NCBI GenBank assembly: GCA_964436045.1
Contig: CAYTBN010000019.1
Span: forward strand, 44,456-108,455
Length of the DNA stretch: 64,000 nt
Source of the DNA: CAYTBN01 sp964436045
GTDB lineage: Bacteria; Myxococcota_A; UBA796; UBA9615; CAYRNR01
Direction: 5' to 3'
Below, piece by piece: positions 51,473 through 60,419 of this stretch. How positions within the stretch are numbered: the first letter of the stretch is position 1; the number at the start of each line of letters is the position of its first letter. The position numbers and the translations under genes were made by a program. The notes beneath the pieces were generated by a model that was given only the letters and a program-made list of their open reading frames with translations, did not search any database and was not told where the DNA came from.

Positions 51473-51829
51473 GGGAGATTCACCTGCGAGGATGGACACA
51501 CGCCGGGCCAGCAGGTCGTGCGTGTCCGCGGCGCGACCGGGGCGCCCGATCTGCTGTACTGTGGGGACCTGTTCCCGACCCGGTCGCACCTGCGGATCCC
51601 CTGGAACATGGGTTATGACCTGGCGCCGCTGACGATCGTGGACGAGAAGCGGCGATTGCTCGAGGAGGCCGATCGCGGCGGCCACTGGCTGATGCTGGAA
51701 CACGACCCCGAGGTGGCCCTGGTGCGGATCCGGTTCGATGGCCAGCAGACCGAGACCGTCGAGACGGCGGCCCTGCCCGGACCGGCGGACGGCCTGACCC
51801 GCCCGGAGGAAGATCCGGATGACAGCTGA
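51473..51829 (+). pseudogene. C-terminal fragment of a metallo-beta-lactamase-fold hydrolase
   Basis: The frame ending at 51829 encodes DGHTPGQQVVRVRG, LLYCGDLFPTRSHLRIPW and LEHDPEVALVRIRF, the C-terminal half of an MBL-fold hydrolase (late metal-ligand His, Asp and His). The N-terminal HxHxDH half and any start codon are missing. It begins right after the GGCGTCA repeat. A deletion or assembly join has removed the 5' part. Confidence 0.8.
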
Positions 51830-52352
51830 GCCCCAGTCGCCGCGGCGCCCCTGGGCCAGGAAACGCGTGATCATCCCGCTGGCCCTGCTGGCCGGGGCCT
51901 CGATCGCGGTCTACCTGATCTTCGGTGTGACCCGCAGTGGTCCGTTCGGGCCGATGCTGTCGCCACCCCCCATCCAGTGGACCCCCCCCGGCGCCGACGA
52001 GGTCACGCTGTGGGCCTGGCAGACCGGGATGGACCACTACCAGACCGGCGCGTTCGATGAGGCGTCGACCCTGTTCGGCCGCGCCGCCGCCGGATTGCCG
52101 AGCCACCCCCAACCGGCCTTCTTCGCCGGCGTCTGCCACCTGTTGGTGGGACGCCCCGGTGCCGCCACCGACCTGCTGCAGCGCGCCGACGATCTGACCC
52201 CGGAGGAAGCCCAGTTCCTGTACTACCTGGCCTGGGCCGAGTGGCTGAACGATCGTGAGGAGGCCGCCGTCGCACACCTGCAGCAGGCCGGCGAGGGCGA
52301 TGACCGTTGGGCGCGCCGCGCCCGCAAGGCCCAGTCCCGACTCGCGCGGTAG
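51819..52352 (+). CDS. Single-TM, TPR-like protein
   Basis: 177 residues. A short cytoplasmic N-terminus, one transmembrane helix (about 16-36) and a periplasmic domain with two or three TPR-like repeats (HYQTGAFDEASTLFGRAAAGLP; LLVGRPGAATDLLQRADDLTP). It overlaps the preceding fragment by 11 bases, so it was once translationally coupled. TPRs mediate protein contacts; the partner is unknown. Confidence 0.75.
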   Translation: MTAEPQSPRRPWARKRVIIPLALLAGASIAVYLIFGVTRSGPFGPMLSPPPIQWTPPGADEVTLWAWQTGMDHYQTGAFDEASTLFGRAAAGLPSHPQPAFFAGVCHLLVGRPGAATDLLQRADDLTPEEAQFLYYLAWAEWLNDREEAAVAHLQQAGEGDDRWARRARKAQSRLAR

Positions 52353-52409
52353 CTGCCCCCCGCGGTGTACAATCATCGGACTGGCCATAGCCGGCGGCGG
52401 AGATGCGAC

Positions 52410-54056
52410 GTGGCGAAATCAGCGAAGTTCAGCTTTCCGATGCCCACCGACGAGACCCTGCGCCTGATCCCGGAGAAGCTGGCCGTGCGCTTCCGGTTGC
52501 TGCCGATCCGGCGGACGGCGTCCACACTGACCGTGGTGACATCCAACCCCAAGAACGTACGAATGCTCCAGGATCTGGAGCGGCAGTTCGGTCTGAAGAT
52601 CGACGCCCGCCAGGTGTCCGACGACGAGATGAGTGAGGCGCTGGACTACGCGTTTGGCGACCGCCCCAGTGGAGTGCGCGCTCCGCTGGCCGCCACCAAC
52701 GGGTCCGACCCCGCCATCCGGGGCCCCGACTCACCCGACGTGGATCGCGGGAGCCTGTCGGGCTCCTACACGGCGCCCCCGGCCCACGTCGGCCTGCAGA
52801 GCCTGGACGCCGACGATTCGTTCGTCGAACGGACATCCAGCGGCTTCGGCATGTCCTCGCTGGGCGGCCCGCCCGTCGAGCCCTCCCCGGCCGCGCCCGA
52901 TCCCTTCGAGGACACACTGGGCAGCCTCGAAGGTCTGGGAAGCGACAGGGGCGAACCGGCCCCGGCCCGTGCCCGCCGCACCGAGGATGAGGGGCTGTCG
53001 GCCCTGTTCATCGAGCGCGCCCGGGCGCACGACTCCCAGTCCGGTATGGGCGCCGTCTCCGGGGAAGTCGGCGCATCGAGCACTGACCAGGCCCGCTCCA
53101 CCGAACAGATCCGCGGGATGCTGCACGACGCCCTACGGATGGGGGCCACCGAGATCTTCCTCGATACCCTGGCCGAGCGGGTCCTGCTGCGCGCGCGAAT
53201 CGGCTTTCGGACGGCCCGGCTCAACGAGTTCGAGCCGGCGGAAGGGGGCCAGCTGTTGGCCCACCTGCGGACGATGGCAGGGATGCAGGCGGCCGCCGAC
53301 GACCCGGAGGTCAGCGGCAGGATCCACCTGCGGTTCGACGACGGGACCGTGGCCGATTTTTTCGTGCAGACCATCCCTGGGGGAGCCGGCGAGTGTCAGA
53401 TGCTGGACGCCGTCCGCTACCCAGGATCCAGTCTCAAGCCGCTGCCGCCGCGGGGCATCGGGGAGGGATCGCCCGGTCACCTGCGGGACCTGCTCGCGTC
53501 CCGGCTGGGGGACAAGCGGTTGGCCGGCATCATGGCCCGCCAGCTGACCCGGCCGCCGTCGTTGCTGGCCGTGGTAGCCCCCCGCCGCCGCAACCGCGAG
53601 TCGATGCTGGCGTTGCTGGCGGGGGCCCTCGCCGGACCGGCGCTCGGACAGCGGGTGGTCTACGCTGGCGAGCACCCCCGCTACTACCTGGACGACGTCG
53701 GTGTGGTGCTGCTACCCACCGACCGCGAAGGGAGGGCAGACTCCTACCAGCGGGCCTGCCGGCTGGGTGCCGACTACGCGGTGCTCGAGGAGGTGGGGGA
53801 CTACGACGAGCTGGCGAGGGCAACCGAGGCGTCGGTCGGCCAGCACGTGATCGCCGGGATCTCCGGTGCCGATCCCATCGACATCCTGATCTTCCTCACC
53901 GAGGCACCGGAGCCCAGGAGGATCGCACAGCGGCTGGGTTCGATCCTGTTCCTCGACGCCCAGTCGATGAAGATCGTCGAGATGAACAAGCACCTGCGCG
54001 ACGCGGTGGGGAGCGTGGAGGACGCCGGGACCTTCGCGCAGATGTTCGAGGGCTAG
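52410..54056 (+). CDS. Degenerate GspE/PilB-type secretion ATPase without Walker A
   Basis: 548 residues, GTG start with GGAG 8 bases upstream. Residues about 8-75 are an MshEN/GspE N-terminal domain (LIPEKLAVRFRLLPIRR; VTSNPKNVRMLQDLE). After a 150-residue disordered linker, residues about 230-545 follow the GspE/PilB fold. Where GPTGSGKST should be there is VVAPRRRNRESMLAL, and the Walker B/Asp box is replaced by YAVLEEVGDYDELARATEAS. ATP binding is therefore probably lost. Such proteins may be regulators or structural members of a type IV pilus or type II secretion platform. No other pil or gsp genes are adjacent. Confidence 0.85.
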   Translation: MAKSAKFSFPMPTDETLRLIPEKLAVRFRLLPIRRTASTLTVVTSNPKNVRMLQDLERQFGLKIDARQVSDDEMSEALDYAFGDRPSGVRAPLAATNGSDPAIRGPDSPDVDRGSLSGSYTAPPAHVGLQSLDADDSFVERTSSGFGMSSLGGPPVEPSPAAPDPFEDTLGSLEGLGSDRGEPAPARARRTEDEGLSALFIERARAHDSQSGMGAVSGEVGASSTDQARSTEQIRGMLHDALRMGATEIFLDTLAERVLLRARIGFRTARLNEFEPAEGGQLLAHLRTMAGMQAAADDPEVSGRIHLRFDDGTVADFFVQTIPGGAGECQMLDAVRYPGSSLKPLPPRGIGEGSPGHLRDLLASRLGDKRLAGIMARQLTRPPSLLAVVAPRRRNRESMLALLAGALAGPALGQRVVYAGEHPRYYLDDVGVVLLPTDREGRADSYQRACRLGADYAVLEEVGDYDELARATEASVGQHVIAGISGADPIDILIFLTEAPEPRRIAQRLGSILFLDAQSMKIVEMNKHLRDAVGSVEDAGTFAQMFEG

Positions 54057-54167
54057 GCCCAGGCCTCGGCGCCCCGGCCGACCTCCACCGAGATCCCCAC
54101 GGTGGCGGATCCGTTCAAGCCGCGATAGGCGAAGGGCGAGGGCAAGGGAGAGTCGTCGCGGTGGCGA

Positions 54168-54977
54168 CTACTTCAGCTCGACTGCGACGTCGGCCTTCTC
54201 ACCCTCGAAGCGCAGGTCGTGGATCCTCAGGCGGACCTTGTCCTCCCAGTAGTCGGGCTTGACCGAGCGGCCGAACTCGTACTCCAGGGGGCGGGTCTCG
54301 CCGGGTTTCATCGAGACCTGCATCCACTCGGCGGTGGGGTACATGTCCAGGGGCGGCGTGGCCACGTACCACAGGCGCTTGAGCAGCACCACGTCGGCCT
54401 CGCTGAGCCACTCGATGCGGATCTGGCAGGTGGTCAGGTTCTTGTCGCCGTTGTTCGTGATGTTGGCGTAGATGCCCCAGCCGTCCAGCTCGCCGTCGGG
54501 CTTTCCCTGGAGGTTCACCTTCCTGGAGGTCAAGTCGTTGACCTCGATGTTCTCGGAGTAGGCGAACACCCGCTGGTAGTGACGGGCGTCCATGTGGGAC
54601 GCACCCTCGGGGTAGAGGTCGACGTACTGCTGCATCTTGGCGGCGTCGCACTCCTCCTTGCCCTCTTCGAACAGCAATCGGGCGTGGTTGGTGCGGGCGG
54701 CGTCGGAGTTGGAGCCCTCGGGGTGACGCTCCAGGTAGTCGAGGTACGCGGTCGCGGAGCCGAGTTCGGTGGCGCGCACGTAGTCCTGTTCCTCGATCCG
54801 CTTGATCGCCTCGGCCACGTGCAGACTGTCCGGATACTCCTCCATGAAGGTGTTGTAGGCCTCGGCGCTGTCGGCGAGCTCGGTGCGCCGCCAGGCCTCG
54901 CCCTCGCCACAGCCGACGAGCCAGCCCAGGCCCAGCACCAGCGGGAGCGCGGTCAAGGTGCAGATGAGACGTCGCAT
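54168..54977 (-). CDS. Lipoprotein with TPR-like N-terminus and beta-sandwich-like C-terminus
   Basis: 269 residues. Lipobox LVGC at the end of a 23-residue signal peptide. Residues about 28-140 are helical, with TPR-like periods (ADSAEAYNTFMEEYPDSLHVAEAIKRIEE; GSATAYLDYLERHPEG). Residues 145-269 are beta-strand rich with an Ig-like look (GWGIYANITNNGDKNLTTCQIRIEWL). It resembles outer-membrane lipoproteins that scaffold secretion complexes. It lies just downstream of the FabL-like gene on the same strand and is convergent with the GspE-like gene; a small hairpin (54155-54168) follows its stop. Confidence 0.7.
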   Translation of the reverse strand: MRRLICTLTALPLVLGLGWLVGCGEGEAWRRTELADSAEAYNTFMEEYPDSLHVAEAIKRIEEQDYVRATELGSATAYLDYLERHPEGSNSDAARTNHARLLFEEGKEECDAAKMQQYVDLYPEGASHMDARHYQRVFAYSENIEVNDLTSRKVNLQGKPDGELDGWGIYANITNNGDKNLTTCQIRIEWLSEADVVLLKRLWYVATPPLDMYPTAEWMQVSMKPGETRPLEYEFGRSVKPDYWEDKVRLRIHDLRFEGEKADVAVELK

Positions 54978-55013
54978 CGGTTCCTCCTCGGGGAGCGGGG
55001 TGGCGATGGATGG

Positions 55014-55802
55014 CTAGTCGAGCCAGTCCTTGAAGTCCACCCCCAGCATGATTCCACCGTCGGCCACGATGTTCTGCCCGACGACCCAGGCGGAGTCGTC
55101 GGAGCAAAGGAAGCTGACGATGCCGGACAGGTCGTCGGGCATGCCGATCCGACCCATCGGAGACTTGCGCTCGGCGAAGTTGTAGACCGCCTGCGGGTAC
55201 TTGAACCACTGGATCGCGCGGGTCTCGACGGGCCCGGCGCTCACGCTGTTGACCCGGATCCCGTCCTTGATGAACTCGAAGGCCATGTAACGAACCAGCG
55301 CCTCGAGCGCCGCCTTGGACGTGCCGATGGCAGTGTACTCGGAGAAGCAGGTGCGGCTGCCTTCGCTGGAGATGCCGATGATGTAGCCCCCGTCGCGCTT
55401 GAGCCAGGGGTGTGCCCCCTGGGCCAGCAGGAGCATGGCGGTGACGTTGGTCTCGAACGTGGCGTTCCAGCTGAAGCGCCCGAGCCGCAGGATCGGCCCC
55501 ATCGCGCCGAAGGCGGCGTTGTGGACCAGGATATCCAGCTGATCCCAGCTCCCCTTGAGCGTCTTGAACAGGCCGCGGATGTCGTTGGGGGCCCGCATGT
55601 CGGCCTGGATGACCATGGCACGACGGCCCATCGCCTCGATCTCGGCGGCGGTCTCGTTCGCCGTACCCTCGTCCTTCTTGTAGTTGAGGATGATGTCGGC
55701 ACCGTCGGCAGCCAGTCGCATGGCGATCGCCTTGCCGATACCCCGCGCGCCTCCGGTGACCAGGGCCACCTTCCCTGCCAGATGTTCGCTGTGCTCGGAC
55801 AC
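55014..55802 (-). CDS. FabL-like enoyl-ACP reductase (short-chain dehydrogenase)
   Basis: 262 residues. NAD(P)-binding TGGARGIG at 16-23 and NAAF at 95-98. The active site is Y156-x6-K163 (YTAIGTSK), the spacing of enoyl-ACP reductases FabI and FabL rather than the YxxxK of ordinary SDRs. It is expected to reduce the trans-2 double bond of acyl-ACP at the end of each elongation cycle. It starts 194 bases from, and divergent to, the ketosynthase array, so it may supply that pathway. Whether it prefers NADH or NADPH cannot be read here. Confidence 0.85.
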   Translation of the reverse strand: MSEHSEHLAGKVALVTGGARGIGKAIAMRLAADGADIILNYKKDEGTANETAAEIEAMGRRAMVIQADMRAPNDIRGLFKTLKGSWDQLDILVHNAAFGAMGPILRLGRFSWNATFETNVTAMLLLAQGAHPWLKRDGGYIIGISSEGSRTCFSEYTAIGTSKAALEALVRYMAFEFIKDGIRVNSVSAGPVETRAIQWFKYPQAVYNFAERKSPMGRIGMPDDLSGIVSFLCSDDSAWVVGQNIVADGGIMLGVDFKDWLD

Positions 55803-55996
55803 GGTCCCTCTTTCCTTCCAGATCGCCCCGGAATCGCCGCACTATATCGATCGCGGGATCTCGATGTCAACGAAGCCAGAAGGCTCCGCGAGCCCACTCG
55901 GATTGGCCTCCGTCCCCGTTTCTCTTTACACCTGTCAGGCCGTATGGTACTCAACTCGGCACGGGGTCGCGATGACTCCTAACCATTGGAAATAAC

Positions 55997-57331
55997 GTGG
56001 GAAACCAGGAAACAGCCGAGTTCCTCGACCACGCGGGCCGCGAGCGGGTCGCCATCACCGGGATCGGGGCGGTGACTGGACTCGGGACCGGCGCCGACGC
56101 CCTCTGGGACGGGCTGGTGGCGGGGCGCTCGGCGATCCGCCCGATCCAGGGATTCGACCCCACCGATCTGGCCTGCCACATCGCCGCCGAGGTGCCGGAG
56201 CTTCCCCCGGTGCCCGCCACCATCGGTCCGTACAAGGTGGAGGCCCGACCCTACGTACTGGCGGTCTCCGCCGCCCTCGAGGCGCTCGCTCAGGCCCGGA
56301 TCGACGGCGTCCCCCGCGACCGCCGGGCGGTGGCCTTCAGCGGTGGCGCCGCCGATCTGCTGCTGGACGTCATCGCCGGCACCGCGCACCGGGTCGGTCC
56401 CGAGGGCGACGACGTCTTGCAACTGGTCCCGGAGGACCTGCCGGGGGCCTACCCGGACGAACCCTCCATCGGCCAGCTCGACCACCACTGTGGTGCCCTG
56501 CTGCCCCTGGTGCTCGGCGCCCTGGTCGAGGCGACCCAGGTCACCTACCTGTCGACGGCCTGCGCGGGCGGCGCGCAGGCCATCGCCAACGGCGCACGCG
56601 CGATCCGCCTCGGCGATGCCGACCTGGTGCTCGCCGGTGGCGTCGATTGCCTGGTCACGCGCCAGATCGTCTCCGGATTCGCCAAGCTCAGCGCCCTGAG
56701 CACTCGCAACGACGAGCCTGCCACCGCGAGCCGGCCCTTCGACGCTTCCCGCGACGGTTTTGTGCTCGGCGAGGGTGCAGGGGTGCTGGTGCTCGAGTCC
56801 CTGCGCTCGGCCCGCGAGCGCGGCGCGACGGTTCTGGCCGAGCTGGCTGGCGCCGGGCTGTCGGGCGACGCCTACCGCTTGACGGATCCGGAGCCGGGCG
56901 GCAGCGGCATGACCCTGTCGATGAGCCGCGCCCTGGACGACGCGGGGCTGGGCCCCGACGAAGTGGACTACGTCAACGCTCATGGCACGTCGACCTCCAT
57001 GAACGACGCGGCCGAGACCCGGGCACTCAAGGGAGTGCTGGGCGAGCGGGCCCGGGCCATCCCGATCTCCTCGAGCAAATCGATGATCGGGCATTCGATC
57101 CACGCGGCCGGTGCGGTCGAGGCGGTGGTCTGCGTGCGCTCGCTGGCCGCCCAGGTGGTTCACCCGACCCAGAACCTGCGTGAGGCGGATCCCGCCTGCG
57201 ATCTTGATTACGTGCCCATCGAGGCCCGACCGGCGACGATGCGAGTGGCCATGAGCAATGCCTTCGGATTCGGGGGACAGAACACCACTCTGGTGCTCAC
57301 GACCCCCGGTCGGGAGGCGGTTGGAACTTGA
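55997..57331 (+). CDS. Beta-ketoacyl synthase (KAS) with complete catalytic triad, KAS-1
   Basis: 444 residues, GTG start with GGAA upstream. The nucleophile is C189 in STACAGGAQAI, H329 is in NAHGTSTS, and K361/H366 in KSMIGHS. Length and motifs are those of FabF-like condensing enzymes. It elongates acyl-ACP by decarboxylative condensation in the cytoplasm. It heads a rightward cluster with an ACP and three further KAS-family proteins. The cluster also suggests a secondary-metabolite or unusual fatty acid role rather than housekeeping fabF. Confidence 0.9.
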   Translation: MGNQETAEFLDHAGRERVAITGIGAVTGLGTGADALWDGLVAGRSAIRPIQGFDPTDLACHIAAEVPELPPVPATIGPYKVEARPYVLAVSAALEALAQARIDGVPRDRRAVAFSGGAADLLLDVIAGTAHRVGPEGDDVLQLVPEDLPGAYPDEPSIGQLDHHCGALLPLVLGALVEATQVTYLSTACAGGAQAIANGARAIRLGDADLVLAGGVDCLVTRQIVSGFAKLSALSTRNDEPATASRPFDASRDGFVLGEGAGVLVLESLRSARERGATVLAELAGAGLSGDAYRLTDPEPGGSGMTLSMSRALDDAGLGPDEVDYVNAHGTSTSMNDAAETRALKGVLGERARAIPISSSKSMIGHSIHAAGAVEAVVCVRSLAAQVVHPTQNLREADPACDLDYVPIEARPATMRVAMSNAFGFGGQNTTLVLTTPGREAVGT

Positions 57332-57433
57332 TTTTGTGCGCCGAATATGAGATTCCCGCGCGGTCGATGTGACGCGCCGCACGACCCGCGGCGAGCCCGA
57401 CCGACCAACACGAGAGACCAGAGGAGATCCGAC

Positions 57434-57832
57434 ATGCCCAGCCGGGACGAAATCCTGGAAACCCTGCGTACGATCATCGTCGAGACCCGCGGCGTGGACG
57501 AGAGTGAAGTCGTCCCCGAGGCCAACCTGTTCAATGACCTCGGCCTCGAGTCCATCGACTTCCTGGAGATCTCCTTCCGGATGGAGGAGAGCTTCGGATT
57601 CCCCTTCCCCACCGACCAGCTCGGCGAGCTGATGGGCGGAGTGACCGAGGACAGCACTCGCGAGCAGATCGAGACCGTACTCGACCAGCTGAAGGCCGAG
57701 TTCTACATTCCGGTGGTCAAGGACAAGCTGGACGGACTCGATCCCTACGAGCCGAACAAGCTGCGCGATGGCGTGCTGGCCCTGTTCACCGTGAACGCCC
57801 TGGCTGACTTCGTCGAGGCCAAGTCCGCCTGA
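57434..57832 (+). CDS. Acyl carrier protein with C-terminal extension
   Basis: 132 residues, well above the 75-85 usual for an ACP. The first 80 residues form the four-helix ACP, with the phosphopantetheine serine S40 in LFNDLGLESIDFLE. The extra C-terminal 50 residues (YIPVVKDKLDGLDPYEPNKLRDGVLALFTV) are helical and may dock to the KAS partners. GAGGAG lies 8 bases before ATG 57434. It sits between KAS-1 and the inactive KAS-2, so it is likely their dedicated carrier. A holo-ACP synthase is not in the window. Confidence 0.88.
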   Translation: MPSRDEILETLRTIIVETRGVDESEVVPEANLFNDLGLESIDFLEISFRMEESFGFPFPTDQLGELMGGVTEDSTREQIETVLDQLKAEFYIPVVKDKLDGLDPYEPNKLRDGVLALFTVNALADFVEAKSA

Positions 57833-57854
57833 TTTCCCAGCTCTGGACGCCATC

Positions 57855-59150
57855 GTGGCCCCACGCGTCGTCGTCACCGGGCTAGGCGTCGCCAGCCCGC
57901 TGGGCCTCGGCGTCGATGCCTTCTGGACCGCCCTCGGGGAGTCCCGCGCTGCCGCGGAGTCCTTCGAGCAGGGACCGCTCGCCCAGATCCCCCCCGCCGC
58001 CGGCGGCCGAACCCCGGTGCCGATGAAGGTCGCCCGGGAGTTCTTCGATCCCCGCGCGCTGCGCAACGCCACCATGCACGGCTCGACCCTGATGGCGGTG
58101 GTGGCCACCGGCGATTGCCTGGCCCGAGCGAGCCTCGACACGGAGACGGCGGTCGGCGCGCGATACGGCTGTTACGTGGGCACCGAGATCGCGTATCCGG
58201 ACCACCGCAAGCAGGCGCGCGGCGCGATCACGCTGGTCCAGCGCGATCCCGAGTCGACGGACGGCTGGCGGTTCAACGACGACCGGCTGGGGGACGCGAT
58301 GAAATCCCTGTCGGCCTTCGACTTCCTGCGCACGCTGCCCAACATGGCGGGCAGCCACGTGTCCATTCGCGGCCGCTTCCGCGGGCCGATCTCCACCTAC
58401 CTCGGATCGTGGGCCAGCGGCGTGCAGGCCATCGTCGAGGCGTGGCGCGAGATTCGAGCTGGCGTGGCCGACGGGATGCTGGCTGCGGGTGCGTGGCACC
58501 CCTTCGGTGAGATGTACCTGGGCTACCTCCGTCGGCGGGGATTCTCCGCCGCCCAGGCCGGCGACCCCACGGTCGCCACCCGCCCCTTCGACCGCGACCG
58601 GCAGGGGTTCGTCCCCGCCGAGGCCGGCGCGGCCTTCCTGCTGGAGCGGCTGGACGTGGCCCAGGCGCGGGGTGCGACGATCCTGGCCGAGGTGGTCGGC
58701 GGCGCGACGCGGTTCGCGGTGCCCGGCTCCGGGGACGATGCCCGCGGAGCGACCCTTGCGGCCGCCCTGCCCGCCGATCTGCCGGTGGACGCGCTGGCCT
58801 TGACCGGCGCGGGTCACCCGGAGCTGGATCGCCTGGAAGGCCAGGCCTGGACAGCGCAGCTGGGTCCCGAGCGCGCAGGCGCGATCCCCTGGATCTCCCC
58901 GTCGGCCAACACCGGGTTCTCCGGTTCCGCCGCCGCTCCGCTGGCGACGGTCACCGGCCTGCTGGCGATGGAGTCCGGCCACCTGCCCCCGGCGATCAAC
59001 CTGGAGCGGCCCGACCCTGCCTGCGGACCCGTGCCATCGCGGCCCGCAACGATCCCGGTGGAGATCGGTGTCCTCGGGGTGTCCGCGTTCAGCCCCGAGG
59101 GGACCCACGCGGCGCTGGCCCTCCGCCGCTGGCGCGGGTCCAGCGCGTGA
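57855..59150 (+). CDS. Catalytically degenerate KAS homologue (chain-length-factor-like), KAS-2
   Basis: 431 residues, GTG start. The thiolase fold is intact (RVVVTGLGVASPLG at the N-terminus), but the active Cys is replaced: GSWASGVQAI has W186 where TACASG has Cys. The NAHGTGT motif is replaced by TGAGHPELD and the KSxxGH motif by SANTGFSG. Type II polyketide chain-length factors lack the Cys and heterodimerise with an active KAS, so that is the likely role. The partner could be KAS-1 (upstream) or KAS-3 (downstream, overlapping by 4 bases). Confidence 0.85.
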   Translation: MAPRVVVTGLGVASPLGLGVDAFWTALGESRAAAESFEQGPLAQIPPAAGGRTPVPMKVAREFFDPRALRNATMHGSTLMAVVATGDCLARASLDTETAVGARYGCYVGTEIAYPDHRKQARGAITLVQRDPESTDGWRFNDDRLGDAMKSLSAFDFLRTLPNMAGSHVSIRGRFRGPISTYLGSWASGVQAIVEAWREIRAGVADGMLAAGAWHPFGEMYLGYLRRRGFSAAQAGDPTVATRPFDRDRQGFVPAEAGAAFLLERLDVAQARGATILAEVVGGATRFAVPGSGDDARGATLAAALPADLPVDALALTGAGHPELDRLEGQAWTAQLGPERAGAIPWISPSANTGFSGSAAAPLATVTGLLAMESGHLPPAINLERPDPACGPVPSRPATIPVEIGVLGVSAFSPEGTHAALALRRWRGSSA

Positions 59151-60361
59151 GCCATCCACGGATCGTGGTCACCGGCCTGGGACTGGTCTCCGCCGCCGGG
59201 GGTGACACCGACGCCACCTGGGACGCGGTCGCCGAGGCGCGCAGCTGCATCGGTCCGATCCAGACCTTCGATGCCGCGGTCTTCCAGAACCCGACGGGTG
59301 CCGAGCTGCTGGAGCTACCCGCGGCCGAACGCCCGGGGGACGACCGGGCGCTGCGGATGCTGCTGGCCGCCGGACGTCAGGCCGCGGGCGACCTGGCACC
59401 GCGGCTGGCCGAGGACAGCGAGGTCCGCCGCCGCACCGCGGTGGTGCTGGGGACCTCCCAGGGCTCGATCCTGGGCATGGCGGACGTCCATCGCCGGATG
59501 CGCCGCGAGGGGGGCGAGCTGACCCCCGAGGATCGTGACGCGATCCGGGCCTACCGACCGGGCAACGGCGCCGGGCGGTTGGCCGACGCCCTCGGGATCG
59601 AGGGGCCCCGCACCACCATCGGCATGGTCTGCGTGAGCAGCTCGATGGCCCTGCTGCAGGGCACCGGTCTGATCCGAGACGGCGTGGTCGACCGTGTACT
59701 CGCGGGTGGCTTCGAGGGATTCAGCCCCTTCATCTTCACGGGTTTCTACTGCATCGGCGCCGCCAGCAGAACGCTCTGTCGCCCCTTCGACAAGCGGCGC
59801 GACGGCACGATCCTCGGCGAGGCGGCATCCCTGCTGTTGCTCGAGACCGAGGAGGCGGCCCGCGAGCGGGGCGCCGAGCCGCTGGCGATCCTCGAGGGGG
59901 GCGGATTTGCCGCCGACGGCGTGCACATGACCGCCCCCGATCGGGAGGGGCGCGGCATGGAGCGAGCCATCCGCCAGGCGCTGGCGGACAGCGGCGTCGA
60001 CGCGGCGGACATCGATTACGTCAACGCCCATGGCACGGGTACGCCCTACAACGACGCCATGGAGTGCAAGGCTCTGGCGCGGGTCCTGCCGGGGAAGATG
60101 CCCCCGATTTCCTCCATCAAGTCGATCTTCGGCCACACCCTGGGCGCCGCCGGCGGGCTGGACGCGGGCGTGTCCATCCTGGCCATGCGCCACCAGGTGC
60201 TGCCGCCGACCGTCAACGGAGGCGAGGAACCCGAGGTCGACGACTGGGACTTCGTGTTCGAGCGGGCCCGCCCGACACAGGGTCTGAACCGGGTCCTGAG
60301 CACCAACGCCGCCATGGCCGGCAACAACACCGCCTTGCTGTTCCGCCGCTACGAGGGGTAG
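59147..60361 (+). CDS. Beta-ketoacyl synthase with complete triad, KAS-3
   Basis: 404 residues, GTG overlapping the stop of KAS-2. C162 in GMVCVSSSMALL (not the usual TACASG), H295 in NAHGTGT, K325/H330 in KSIFGHT. A chain-elongation condensing enzyme on an ACP. Translational coupling to KAS-2 fits the KSalpha/KSbeta pair of type II polyketide synthases. The divergent environment of the Cys may indicate an unusual acyl substrate. Confidence 0.88.
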   Translation: MSHPRIVVTGLGLVSAAGGDTDATWDAVAEARSCIGPIQTFDAAVFQNPTGAELLELPAAERPGDDRALRMLLAAGRQAAGDLAPRLAEDSEVRRRTAVVLGTSQGSILGMADVHRRMRREGGELTPEDRDAIRAYRPGNGAGRLADALGIEGPRTTIGMVCVSSSMALLQGTGLIRDGVVDRVLAGGFEGFSPFIFTGFYCIGAASRTLCRPFDKRRDGTILGEAASLLLLETEEAARERGAEPLAILEGGGFAADGVHMTAPDREGRGMERAIRQALADSGVDAADIDYVNAHGTGTPYNDAMECKALARVLPGKMPPISSIKSIFGHTLGAAGGLDAGVSILAMRHQVLPPTVNGGEEPEVDDWDFVFERARPTQGLNRVLSTNAAMAGNNTALLFRRYEG

Positions 60362-60419
60362 CCTTCGGCATCCGCGCTCGTCCAGCGACCGGGCGGGCGA
60401 CCACGATGAAGAGGCCGAC

